64,000 bases of DNA from positions 35,009 through 99,008 of IMG/VR virus record IMGVR_UViG_3300020448_000003. One strand, written 5' to 3'. The notes below the pieces were generated by a model, which was not told where the DNA came from, did not search any database, and worked only from the letters and a program-made list of their open reading frames with translations. Both the position numbers and the translations under genes were made by a program. Shown here piece by piece: positions 57,409 to 64,000 of this stretch; positions within the stretch are counted from its first letter, which is position 1, and each line of letters starts with the position of its first letter. The stretch comes from a virus.

Positions 57409-57666
57409 CTATGTATACGGAGAGGTCACTACATTACCTTTTGTCTTTCTGTAAGATGCAACATCAGGGTCAGGGTCTAACCACTTGACGTATTCTCTAT
57501 CTTCTAGTGCCATATCAAGTTGTATCGCACTGTCGAGATAAAACATATCTCTATACCTGTCTGTTAATTCGTTCCATTTTTGGATACGATAGTCAGGTTG
57601 TCCATTTGTTTCAAGTAAACCGTTCTCAGTGAAACGGTATGGAAATCTTTCGTGAATTACTTTCAT
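57409..57666 (-). CDS. 85-aa conserved cyanophage-type protein, unknown
   Basis: I start at MKVIHERFPYRFTENGLLETNGQPDYRIQKWNELTDRYRDMFYLDS, whose ATG overlaps the upstream stop (TAATG). This small conserved protein often accompanies gp32 in marine T4-like phages, as I recall. Function unknown. Confidence 0.6.
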   Translation of the reverse strand: MKVIHERFPYRFTENGLLETNGQPDYRIQKWNELTDRYRDMFYLDSAIQLDMALEDREYVKWLDPDPDVASYRKTKGNVVTSPYT

Positions 57667-57956
57667 TAGAAGCACCAGTTGTCGTCTTTATAGAAGTAGC
57701 AAGGAACACCGTGTTCGTTATGTTCATTGGGTCTAAAGAGTGGTTTTCTATGGTAATGGTGGTTGTGGTGATACCAGTATCCAGATTCCCAAGGTCGTGT
57801 CGGAACTGGAGCATACCAACAATTAAGTTTACCAGTGAAACCATCTCGGACACAGTGAGTTGGTTCCACCTCGAAACCATCAGAAGTCCTAACGCTATGT
57901 GCCCCCGCAGGAGCAGTAATTAGTGCTACAACAGCGAGGGCAAATAGTTTTTTCAT
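57666..57956 (-). CDS. secreted His/Tyr/Trp-rich 96-aa protein
   Basis: The N-terminus MKKLFALAVVALITAPAGA is a standard signal peptide with likely cleavage after AGA. The mature part has four Cys and a His-rich YWYHHNHHYHRKP segment, which may bind metal. It would be exported to the periplasm, an unusual location for a phage product. Coupled to the 85-aa gene by TAATG. Confidence 0.6.
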   Translation of the reverse strand: MKKLFALAVVALITAPAGAHSVRTSDGFEVEPTHCVRDGFTGKLNCWYAPVPTRPWESGYWYHHNHHYHRKPLFRPNEHNEHGVPCYFYKDDNWCF

Positions 57957-57968
57957 TAGGTCTTTCCT

Positions 57969-58871
57969 TTAGTCTTCATTTGCTAGTTTAGCAAAATAAG
58001 ACAGTGCTTCGTCCTCTTGGGGGACACTTTCTGAACTGGCATCCTCTGTCCAATCAGTTGTAACTGGAGCAGATGCAGTTATAGTTGCAGGAGCAAGTTC
58101 TTCATCAATAGTATCAGTATCGATACGAGGAGCAGACTTAAGAACAGTGTTTAAACGTTCTTGTAGTTCTTCGTATGTTTTGAACTGATCAGGTGCAGTA
58201 AACTCACTTAAGTCGTGTGCTGCATTGAAGATCTCTTCGAGTTTTGTATCATCGAAGTTTCCAAGAGTAGCAGGAGTTGTAAATGATGAGTCATCATAGT
58301 TCCAGAATCCTGCAACTTGTTTTATCTTCAATTTGAAGTCAGCACCTTTCCATAAATCGAAAGGACTAAAAGCGGGTTCTGGATCGTAATCGTTCTCAGT
58401 GGGTTGCATCTTTGCCATTATCTTGTCAAAGATTCTCTTCCCATATTTGTATAGAAATACTTTACCCTCATTCTCAGGGTTCAATGGGTCTTTTACAACA
58501 TAGATGTTACTGTAGTAAGAGAGTTTTCTCTTTTGTCTACGTGCAGTATCTTTATCTGACTCAAGACCTGTATTCCATAAGGAACTGTTGAGTGCTGATA
58601 CTGGGTCTTTCTTACCTATTGTTGTAAGAGAGTTTTCAATATACCAACCTCCAGATCCTTGGAAAGCGTGACTCCAAACTTGTGCCCAAGGGAGTTCGCA
58701 TCCTTCTGGTTCTGGTAGGAATCTGATAACAGCAAAACCGTTACCTGATTTATCTACTTGTGGTTTCCAGAAGCGTTCATCAACCTTCTTTCCTCCACTG
58801 TTCATCTTCTCAATCTCTTTTGTTAGATTGGAAAATTTACCAGACTTTTTCTTTAAATTTGCGAATGACAT
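57969..58871 (-). CDS. 32: single-stranded DNA-binding protein gp32
   Basis: 300 residues. FWKPQVDKSGNGFAVIRFLPEPEGCELPWAQVWSHAFQG (about residues 33-72) and YSNIYVVKDPLNPENEGKVFLYKYGKRIFDKI are the core of T4 gp32. The C-terminus is acidic (ESVPQEDEALSYFAKLANED), the usual protein-interaction tail. The 57-base leader contains a small inverted repeat (TACCT...AGGTA) that could take part in autogenous control, as T4 gp32 mRNA folds its leader; this is inference. Confidence 0.92.
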   Translation of the reverse strand: MSFANLKKKSGKFSNLTKEIEKMNSGGKKVDERFWKPQVDKSGNGFAVIRFLPEPEGCELPWAQVWSHAFQGSGGWYIENSLTTIGKKDPVSALNSSLWNTGLESDKDTARRQKRKLSYYSNIYVVKDPLNPENEGKVFLYKYGKRIFDKIMAKMQPTENDYDPEPAFSPFDLWKGADFKLKIKQVAGFWNYDDSSFTTPATLGNFDDTKLEEIFNAAHDLSEFTAPDQFKTYEELQERLNTVLKSAPRIDTDTIDEELAPATITASAPVTTDWTEDASSESVPQEDEALSYFAKLANED

Positions 58872-58925
58872 TTGTACGTATTTAATAGTATTTTTTGAAT
58901 GTACTACCTATAAAAGGTAACATAT

Positions 58926-58932
58926 TATTTAG
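58926..58932 (-). promoter_or_regulatory. CTAAATA promoter before gp32
   Basis: Minus strand CCTAAATAATATG, 55 bases upstream of gp32. Its TAA is the stop codon of the DUF1825-like gene. Confidence 0.55.
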
Positions 58933-59267
58933 GCTTTGTCAAGTTCTTTTTTAAAATCTCTTAACTTATCTTCCATTGAACAAAGTAAGTCGTTGAGTGA
59001 CTTTCCATTACCATAAATTTTAGACATCTCATCTATGTGATGTTTTATTTCTGCTGCTTCTTTATCTTCAGAAGCTAGTAAACCAAGTCTTGCATAGAAA
59101 ACTCTTTGTTTAGCAATAAGAGTCATAGTTGCATCAATATGCTCTCGTTTACCATCATCATCCATTTTAGGATAGTCTATAGATAATCTTGCGAGATCCA
59201 TATAAAGTTTTTCCATTTCTCTAATCTCTTGCCCTATAATAGGAGACTTATAGAATGGGTCGGTCAT
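58929..59267 (-). CDS. DUF1825-like protein
   Basis: 112 residues: MTDPFYKSPIIGQEIREMEKLYMDLARLSIDYPKMDDDGKREHIDATMTLIAKQRVFYARL. The block EMEKLYMDL...IAKQxVFYARL is that of small DUF1825 proteins found in cyanobacteria and their phages, as I recall. Its location next to gp32 and gp33-like genes suggests a replication or transcription role. Mostly helical. Confidence 0.6.
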   Translation of the reverse strand: MTDPFYKSPIIGQEIREMEKLYMDLARLSIDYPKMDDDGKREHIDATMTLIAKQRVFYARLGLLASEDKEAAEIKHHIDEMSKIYGNGKSLNDLLCSMEDKLRDFKKELDKA

Positions 59268-59509
59268 ATTGGGAGAACTCCTCTACTTGTACGTTTAACA
59301 TAGTTTAGTTGTTGGGCATTAAACTTAATTTTGTCCTTCAGAGGTTTTGAGATGAGTTTGTTGACAGTTTCAACTTCAATGTCCAAGTCATCACAGACAA
59401 CTATGACAGCATCGATATAGTTTACAAGTCCATCGCTATTTTTTACAACTTCCTCAACCATACCTGAGAATTTTGCTTGCGTCATAAATTTGTCTTTGTA
59501 TTCTTTCAT
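59264..59509 (-). CDS. 33: gp33-like late transcription accessory protein
   Basis: 81 residues. FMTQAKFSGMVEEVVKNSDGLVNYIDAVIVVCDDLDIEVETVNKLISKPLKDKIKFNAQQLNYVKR matches cyanophage gp33-like proteins by general pattern, including the IDAVxxxCxxxDIExExVxKLI core. In T4, gp33 links RNA polymerase to the sliding clamp for late transcription. Matching late promoters exist in this window. Identity is inferred and moderate. Confidence 0.6.
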   Translation of the reverse strand: MKEYKDKFMTQAKFSGMVEEVVKNSDGLVNYIDAVIVVCDDLDIEVETVNKLISKPLKDKIKFNAQQLNYVKRTSRGVLPI

Positions 59510-60171
59510 TTAATTGTTTTGAAGTAATCGGTTACGTATGTTTTTAATAGTTGATAATAATAATTAAGATCATCTTTTATAATGACTTGCATAGAACCAT
59601 CTTCTATTGCAATTAAAGTAACTATCTTGTCTACCTTAACACCACATCTCTCGTAATACATTACAGCGTATGCAGTTTCTTGTACAAAATAGTTTTCAAT
59701 CCACGCTTCCTTCTTTACTTTAGTAGATGTTTTAAAGTCAATGACCGATAGAGTGTTGTCAAACTCTGCTATGCAATCAACTCGTCCTGCTAACATTAAC
59801 TTATCAGAATAGAGAGGTGACTCTAGAAGATGAATGTTATTGATACGATTTAAAGTCTCTTTAGCGGTTTTAAACATAAAATATGCTAGTGGAGATTTTT
59901 CATCGTACTTTACTTCTTCGTTCTTCAAATAACATTCTACCATAGAATGAAATTTATTGCCACGTGCTGTTGCTCTACCTGATATCTTGTTTGCTTCTTC
60001 CTCACCTACTCTCTTCCTCCAACGGACGATATCCTTAACTTTTTTATGACCTGTAACAGTAGTAACAGATGGGTACCATTTACCTTCACCAACCTCATAG
60101 AGTCGGTGTTTTTCCTTAGTAACCGCTTTCATTTCAGTCAAAGGGACAGGAGGTCCCACCATATTAAACAT
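59506..60171 (-). CDS. PD-(D/E)xK nuclease, RecB/Cas4-like
   Basis: 221 residues. GRVDCIAEFDNTLSVIDFKTST (about residues 131-152) has the D-x(10)-D-x-K core, and KFHSMVECYL and YFVQETAYAVMYYE give the His and Gln/Tyr of motifs I and the QxxxY box. Such nucleases often accompany phoH in cyanophages. Likely role in DNA processing. Overlaps gp33-like by 4 bases. Confidence 0.8.
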   Translation of the reverse strand: MFNMVGPPVPLTEMKAVTKEKHRLYEVGEGKWYPSVTTVTGHKKVKDIVRWRKRVGEEEANKISGRATARGNKFHSMVECYLKNEEVKYDEKSPLAYFMFKTAKETLNRINNIHLLESPLYSDKLMLAGRVDCIAEFDNTLSVIDFKTSTKVKKEAWIENYFVQETAYAVMYYERCGVKVDKIVTLIAIEDGSMQVIIKDDLNYYYQLLKTYVTDYFKTIK

Positions 60172-60923
60172 TAACCAAATCCTAGTTGTATTTTGGAAAT
60201 TAGATACTCTTTTACAAGACCTGATCTAACGATATCATCGAGACCAAACTCAACGATGTCAAAAGAATCTAATGCTTGTAGGATTTGCATAAAATCTAAG
60301 ATACCTGTTCTTTCATTCTGTTTTATCAAGTCAGTTTGTGCAACATCTCCTGAGAAAATAATCCTACAGTTTGTACCAACTCTAGTGATGATTGAATCTA
60401 ATTCGTGGAAGTTCAAGTTACTGAACTCATCTACTATTATAACAGCATTGTCAAAGGTTGTACCTCTAATAAAACTTGTAGACCAGAAGGAAATAGTTTC
60501 TTGAGTCTTCAAGTTATCATACAACATTTCAAAGTCATTATCTGTAGGCATTTCAAACATATATCTGACCATATTTTTGTATGGTATCTGATATAAGTTT
60601 GACTTGTCTTCGTGATCACCTGGTAAGAAACCAATCTCTCTTGTAGGTACAAGAGAACGAACCATATAAACTTTTTCATATGGATTACCTTCATCAAGAA
60701 CCTGTTGTAATGCTAGGTACAAACTGATAAATGTTTTACCTGTACCCGCAGCACCGTGTAAAACCAAATGCTTTCCTTTAGCATATGATTTAAAAACTTT
60801 TTCTTGATTGGTTGTTAATGGTTCAATCGTTTTTAAATGATCGATACCAATAGGTTTCCTTCTCTTCATCTGCTTCGCACTCATCCCCGATGGAACTGGG
60901 GTCTTGCGTTTACGTTGTGGCAT
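60171..60923 (-). CDS. phoH: PhoH-like ATPase
   Basis: 250 residues with Walker A HGAAGTGKTF (residues 56-65), Walker B AVIIVDEFSN (about 162-171), and RIIFSGDVAQTDL (about 184-196). Widespread in marine phages and used as a marker. ATP-driven function uncertain; often called phosphate-starvation related. Overlaps the nuclease by one base, and the 76-aa gene by one base. Confidence 0.92.
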   Translation of the reverse strand: MPQRKRKTPVPSGMSAKQMKRRKPIGIDHLKTIEPLTTNQEKVFKSYAKGKHLVLHGAAGTGKTFISLYLALQQVLDEGNPYEKVYMVRSLVPTREIGFLPGDHEDKSNLYQIPYKNMVRYMFEMPTDNDFEMLYDNLKTQETISFWSTSFIRGTTFDNAVIIVDEFSNLNFHELDSIITRVGTNCRIIFSGDVAQTDLIKQNERTGILDFMQILQALDSFDIVEFGLDDIVRSGLVKEYLISKIQLGFG

Positions 60924-61153
60924 TATGTATAGTTAGAGAGGTTTGCTCTTGGATGATCTTGTTGGATTTTAGACATTACTTCTTTAAATCCATCTGATTG
61001 CTTTGGTTTACCATACATCGTAGCTGGTGCTTGATTACCAAAATACCTCTCCATATCAGGATTGTCTTCCTTATATTTATCTAGGTCGTTCATAGACATT
61101 CTAACTTCTATGATCTCTCCTGTTTTTTTGTTTTTAAAATCGTATGATGGCAT
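60923..61153 (-). CDS. 76-aa FmdB-like protein without Cys, unknown
   Basis: MPSYDFKNKKTGEIIEVRMSMNDLDKYKEDNPDMERYFGNQAPATMYGK has the MPxYDFxxxxTGE start of FmdB-type zinc ribbons but lacks the zinc Cys pairs. ATG at the end of a possible -10 TATACT region (61170). Unknown function. Confidence 0.6.
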   Translation of the reverse strand: MPSYDFKNKKTGEIIEVRMSMNDLDKYKEDNPDMERYFGNQAPATMYGKPKQSDGFKEVMSKIQQDHPRANLSNYT

Positions 61154-61186
61154 TGGTTTTGTATAGTGGTGATAGTATAGCAGATG

Positions 61187-61888
61187 TTAATCGATTCGTA
61201 AACAAGGTTGAATGTCATTCCAGTAATCGTCATCACATTCATCACATCCTACCTCTGGACACCATCCTAATGCCTTAGAAGTTATAGGGAAATTACATAT
61301 GAAATGGTCACGACATAGACTTGCGATGTCCATATGCTCCTTCTGTGTACCATTTGCAGTACGTAAATTAATATAGTGTATCCAAGACCTGACACTACCT
61401 GTCATATAAAGTCTGGTTGGAGTTGCTAGAGGAAGTACAAATCTTGCACACTCTTTAGCAATACCTTCACGTAATAGTTCATTGTATAAGTCAACTCCTT
61501 CTGCAAAGTAGGCAGCGATTGCCTTGTGGAGTCTTCTTGCATCCTCCTCTGCAATATCATCAATACTGTTCTGTCTGTTCTTTGTATCTTGTCTTCTTAA
61601 TTCTGGTAATGGAATGTTACCTAACAAATTTGTGTCAGCATATCTCTGACTAAATTCTTGGAATGTAAATGATCTATGCCTTAGTATCTGTGCAGCAATT
61701 CCTCGTGAGGTTTCTATCTGCAAAGTCATTGTTGCTTGTTCAAAGATAGACCAGTGTTGATGCTTGATACAATACTCTAATAACTTTTCTACCTTTGGAT
61801 TGTCTTGATTGTTAGGGTTGGATACTCTAGCGATGTATCCTATAGTTTTTTCTGCGTCAGGTGTAACTGACACTAAACATACTTTCAT
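61187..61888 (-). CDS. thyX: flavin-dependent thymidylate synthase
   Basis: 233 residues. The ThyX motif RHRSFTFQEFSQR is at residues 70-82 (R-H-R-x7-S), and ISFRL-type SRGIAAQILRHR precedes it. It makes dTMP from dUMP using FAD, NADPH and methylene-THF, supplying dTMP for phage DNA. It overlaps the 84-aa gene upstream by 4 bases. Confidence 0.93.
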   Translation of the reverse strand: MKVCLVSVTPDAEKTIGYIARVSNPNNQDNPKVEKLLEYCIKHQHWSIFEQATMTLQIETSRGIAAQILRHRSFTFQEFSQRYADTNLLGNIPLPELRRQDTKNRQNSIDDIAEEDARRLHKAIAAYFAEGVDLYNELLREGIAKECARFVLPLATPTRLYMTGSVRSWIHYINLRTANGTQKEHMDIASLCRDHFICNFPITSKALGWCPEVGCDECDDDYWNDIQPCLRID

Positions 61889-62139
61889 ATATCTCCCTGA
61901 TCAAGACCATAATAATATGCCCCTTTAGTCTCAATGAGTTTCTGTGTTTCAAGTTCATCACTCTCATCTGCATTTGTATGATGTGTGACTTCCTTAAGTG
62001 TCTTGAGATACTCTATAACGTGTTGTCTGATCTCCATCAGTTCATCATAACACCCCTGATTATGAGCACGAGCACGCAAATCGTGATCTGGTTTGTAAAC
62101 TGATTCAGTAAAGAGATCTAATGCTCTTTGATACTTCAT
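61885..62139 (-). CDS. 84-aa protein, unknown
   Basis: MKYQRALDLFTESVYKPDHDLRARAHNQGCYDELMEIRQHVIEYLKTLKEVTHHTNADESDELETQKL. Helical and acidic; shares 4 bases with thyX, so co-translated. Not recognised. Confidence 0.55.
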   Translation of the reverse strand: MKYQRALDLFTESVYKPDHDLRARAHNQGCYDELMEIRQHVIEYLKTLKEVTHHTNADESDELETQKLIETKGAYYYGLDQGDI

Positions 62140-62144
62140 AGGTT

Positions 62145-62360
62145 TTATTTAAGTGTAATAAATCTAGAGATAATAAGAAGTGCTGCTGCGTGTAGGTAAT
62201 TGATTGCTTTCAATCCAAAGATGTAAGGCATAACAAAGTTCCAACATAACATAACAACTAAAGGACCTAAGAGATAGATCCCAATAAACTTACCGACTTG
62301 TTCTTCGGTAACTGTTTCTTTAGGTTTCTTATCCTTAAAATTATATATGGGGTTGTTCAT
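62145..62360 (-). CDS. 71-aa membrane protein, unknown
   Basis: I start at MNNPIYNFKDKKPKETVTEEQVGKFIGIYLLGPLVVMLCW, because the longer frame (from 62426) overlaps the upstream gene. Two hydrophobic stretches (FIGIYLLGPLVVMLCWNFV and AINYLHAAALLIISRF) predict two TM helices. Unknown function. Confidence 0.55.
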   Translation of the reverse strand: MNNPIYNFKDKKPKETVTEEQVGKFIGIYLLGPLVVMLCWNFVMPYIFGLKAINYLHAAALLIISRFITLK

Positions 62361-62362
62361 AG

Positions 62363-62644
62363 TCAACCTTGTCTTCTTCTTCTCTTTCTGGGTTCTTCTT
62401 TCGGTTTGTCTGCTGGATTGTTCCATAATTTTGGATTCGCCCTCCCTTCTGATTGGAATAGTCTTACAAAGTCTTTCTTAAATTTGTCATAGTAGTGGTC
62501 AAATATATCCACTGTGCTATCAGATATACTGATGTCATAATGCAATCCACCATCTTTATCCTTATACTCTACAACATATGCAGTATAAGGCAAAGATCTA
62601 TCATTACCTTCTTCTTTAGGGCAATCTTCTTTTAAAATTTGCAT
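62363..62644 (-). CDS. 93-aa protein, unknown
   Basis: MQILKEDCPKEEGNDRSLPYTAYVVEYKDKDGGLHYDISISDSTVDIFDHYYDKFKKDFVRLFQSEGRANPKLWN, ending in a basic RKRRRRQG. Similar proteins are known from cyanophage genomes as hypothetical, from memory. Follows the DUF6433-like gene. Confidence 0.6.
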   Translation of the reverse strand: MQILKEDCPKEEGNDRSLPYTAYVVEYKDKDGGLHYDISISDSTVDIFDHYYDKFKKDFVRLFQSEGRANPKLWNNPADKPKEEPRKRRRRQG

Positions 62645-62647
62645 TGA

Positions 62648-63088
62648 TTATGACCTCGAACCCCAGTTAATTTCTGGGAATGCTTCTTGCACTGTTGCTT
62701 TAGTGATACGATATTTTTTATTCAATGCTTTGTCTTTAACAGCACAAAGAACTTCTGCTTCGTCTTTGTGTAGACCCTCTATCATTTGAATAAACATATT
62801 CTCTCTCTGCATTCTGGAGAGATTATCTGCACCACCTTTTACAAAGTAATAAAGTTTACGTGCCTCTAGTTCTAAACGTGTATGTTCAGTACCAATAGGT
62901 GCTTCGTTAGGTGTATAAGGCACCTCACCCTCTGGAATAACAGAGATAACACTATCATCATAGTTCCATATGAATAATGATCTTAATGCCTGACTATTAT
63001 TCTCTTTTAATATTTTAATCTTCTCTGCTTTCGTCTTAGCATTGTGTGCTTTCTGAAGAACCTCAGAGATTAAAAGTTTCATTGCCAT
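62648..63088 (-). CDS. DUF6433-like protein
   Basis: 146 residues. ALRSLFIWNYDDSVISVIPEGEVPYTPNEAPIGTEHTRLELEARKLYYFVKGG and NMFIQMIEGLHKDEAEVLCAVKDKAL match small conserved phage proteins, DUF6433 by memory, found in T4-like marine phages. Role unknown. The first AMK may also serve as start. Confidence 0.65.
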   Translation of the reverse strand: MAMKLLISEVLQKAHNAKTKAEKIKILKENNSQALRSLFIWNYDDSVISVIPEGEVPYTPNEAPIGTEHTRLELEARKLYYFVKGGADNLSRMQRENMFIQMIEGLHKDEAEVLCAVKDKALNKKYRITKATVQEAFPEINWGSRS

Positions 63089-63103
63089 AATAATTAATGA
63101 AAA

Positions 63104-63343
63104 TTAGTCTTCATCCTCATCTAGTGTAACATCAATGTTGTCAGTTCGCAAGTATAATAGTTCTGTTTCCAAATCTATTTTACCTTTTTCATCTAACATC
63201 TCAGGATGAACCATTTGTTTAGCGTATGCTGCGTTCTCAATGTACTCATCTAAGTATCCTTTGAATACAAAGGCAACAACACAACCTAGGAGGAATGCTC
63301 CGAATAGTGAGTAAGTGTACAAAATGTTTAGTATGTCCTGCAT
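63104..63343 (-). CDS. 79-aa single-TM protein, unknown
   Basis: MQDILNILYTYSLFGAFLLGCVVAFVFKGYLDEYIENAAYAKQMVHPEMLDEKGKIDLETE. One TM helix near the N-terminus and a cytoplasmic acidic tail (DVTLDEDED). Strong SD (AGGAGAGAAAG) upstream. Unknown role. Confidence 0.55.
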   Translation of the reverse strand: MQDILNILYTYSLFGAFLLGCVVAFVFKGYLDEYIENAAYAKQMVHPEMLDEKGKIDLETELLYLRTDNIDVTLDEDED

Positions 63344-63366
63344 ACTTTCTCTCCTATTTTAGTTAC

Positions 63367-63382
63367 ATTATATAGGTAGTTT
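63367..63382 (-). promoter_or_regulatory. sigma70-like promoter sharing 16 bases with the 13930 promoter
   Basis: Minus strand AAACTACCTATATAAT, identical to the -10 region at 13930-13945. No good -35 is visible here. It may drive the 79-aa gene. Confidence 0.5.
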
Positions 63383-63389
63383 ATAAAAA

Positions 63390-63638
63390 TTATAATATAC
63401 CCCTTGTGCGGAATAAATTAATAGTTTCATTGCAACCTCCAGTTTTCTCTCCATCAACTACAAGTTGTGGAAACGTTGCTCTCCTTCCAAACTCTCCCCA
63501 GAACTGGTCTCTTGTAAAGTTCTCATCGAGTTTGTGCTCAGTATAGTTCCATCCTTTTTCATTCCAAACTGCTTTTATTTTGGTGCAAAAAGGACAACCT
63601 TCTCTCGTGTAAATTGTTGTTGCTTTAGGTGATGCCAT
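63390..63638 (-). CDS. nrdC: glutaredoxin
   Basis: 82 residues with the CPFC redox motif (Cys 15 and 18), TFPQLVVDGEKTGG (cis-Pro region) and GGCNET at the glutathione-binding end. T4 NrdC supplies electrons for ribonucleotide reductase, so a role in dNTP synthesis is likely. Confidence 0.9.
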   Translation of the reverse strand: MASPKATTIYTREGCPFCTKIKAVWNEKGWNYTEHKLDENFTRDQFWGEFGRRATFPQLVVDGEKTGGCNETINLFRTRGIL

Positions 63639-63652
63639 AGGTATTAAACCAA

Positions 63653-63681
63653 TAAAAAGGGTAGAGATTTTTTCTCTACCC
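63653..63681 (-). terminator. rho-independent terminator before nrdC
   Basis: Minus strand: GGGTAGAGA, 5-base loop, TCTCTACCC (9-bp perfect stem), then TTTTTATT. The CTAAATA motif just upstream puts its start site inside the 5' arm. Confidence 0.85.
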
Positions 63682-63684
63682 AGA

Positions 63685-63691
63685 TATTTAG
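63685..63691 (-). promoter_or_regulatory. late promoter CTAAATA before nrdC
   Basis: Minus strand AATCTAAATATC, between the terminator and the barrel-like gene's stop. Confidence 0.6.
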
Positions 63692-63708
63692 ATTGTTATA
63701 GTTTTCCT

Positions 63709-64000
63709 TTAGAAAACAAACTTAACTCCTGCTTTTGCAGACCAATCGATGTCATCTTCTGCTGTTACACCAGAGATTTCTCCGTAGAACTTATCATAAG
63801 AACCACCAAGGTATCCTATTAGTTCAACGTCACCGAAGTCATCAGTTGTTTCTGTGTGAGTCACTGTAGGACCACCAGATACATACCAACCAATACCGCT
63901 TGCTGTCTCTCCTTCGTATCCAACTACTGCTTCAAGAGCACCAGATGTATATGCACCGTCAGGATATGAACCACTTGCTTCTAAATTAACATATGGACCT
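63709..64000 (-). CDS. outer-membrane beta-barrel-like protein (5' end outside window)
   Basis: Only the C-terminal 97 residues lie in the window. They read GPYVNLEASGSYPDG..., GWYVSGGPTVTHTETTDDF, GGSYDKFYGEISGVTAEDDIDWSAKAGVKFVF. The alternating hydrophobic/polar strands and terminal Phe (KFVF*) are typical of outer-membrane barrel proteins. Why a phage encodes it is unclear; a porin-like or membrane-surface role is inferred. Confidence 0.5.
   Translation of the reverse strand, partial: GPYVNLEASGSYPDGAYTSGALEAVVGYEGETASGIGWYVSGGPTVTHTETTDDFGDVELIGYLGGSYDKFYGEISGVTAEDDIDWSAKAGVKFVF

Noticed and set aside
57639-57923. 94-aa plus-strand ORF
   Set aside because: It is the complement of the signal-peptide protein, whose start, coupling and signal sequence are convincing.

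Overview
The window is about 64 kb of AT-rich (mid-30s % G+C by eye) DNA from a T4-like myovirus that very probably infects marine cyanobacteria (Synechococcus or Prochlorococcus). Phage identity rests on recognisable T4-type genes: gp4, gp5, gp6, gp25, gp26-like, gp32, gp33-like, gp48, gp53 and a PAAR spike tip, plus NrdC, ThyX and PhoH. The cyanobacterial host is inferred from host-type genes: heme oxygenase, two tandem CpeT/CpcT-type bilin-lyase-like proteins, a CP12 C-terminal domain protein and a small protein with a PsbN-like C-terminus. Almost everything is on the minus strand, so genes are transcribed from right to left. Only gp48 and gp53 are on the plus strand.

Layout. 1-12.3 kb: baseplate and virion genes (giant bead-repeat protein cut by the left edge, gp6, gp25, PAAR, PsbN-like, 1136-aa virion protein, a 2OG oxygenase, an NlpC/P60-like protein and an AbrB-like protein). 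12.4-13.9 kb: a small unknown gene, an HNH endonuclease and a 2OG-oxygenase-like protein that seems to lack metal ligands. 13.9-21.9 kb: about 30 very small early-type genes, mostly unrecognisable, packed with TAATG/ATGA overlaps and cut into short units by nine copies of one promoter cassette. 21.9-24.1 kb: SF2 helicase and an orphan DNA methyltransferase, followed by a few small genes. 25.2-32.4 kb: one apparent operon behind a sigma70-type promoter, holding an FAD-dependent halogenase, a DUF6065-like protein, heme oxygenase and six consecutive 2OG-Fe(II)-oxygenase-type genes. 32.4-41.5 kb: tail-fibre and adhesin genes behind late promoters. 41.5-43.7 kb: an accessory block with two CpeT-like genes. 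43.7-57.1 kb: baseplate hub and tail genes (gp5, gp27-like hub, two large hydrophobic/tape-measure-like proteins, one with an M23 peptidase domain, gp26, tail-tube-fold protein, gp4, gp48, gp53), with CP12 embedded. 57.1-64 kb: replication, transcription and metabolism (gp32, DUF1825-like, gp33-like, RecB/Cas4-like nuclease, PhoH, ThyX, glutaredoxin), ending in a partial beta-barrel-like protein.

Three promoter classes are visible. (1) Late promoters, TATAAATA or CTAAATA, precede virion operons, and in four cases the TAA stop codon of the preceding gene lies inside the motif. (2) A small-gene cassette has the fixed geometry TGTCACA-N7-(TTGAAT/TAGAAT)-N16-TATAAT. (3) Plain sigma70 promoters (TTGACA/G-N17-TATAAT) stand at 12.7, 13.9 and 32.4 kb. 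The most unusual content is the oxygen- and iron-dependent enzyme operon at 25-32 kb and the repeated promoter cassette. No CRISPR array, insertion sequence or convincing tRNA was found. No stretch longer than about 300 bases lacks a gene; the largest gap (12625-12877) holds a promoter and nothing else I can name.
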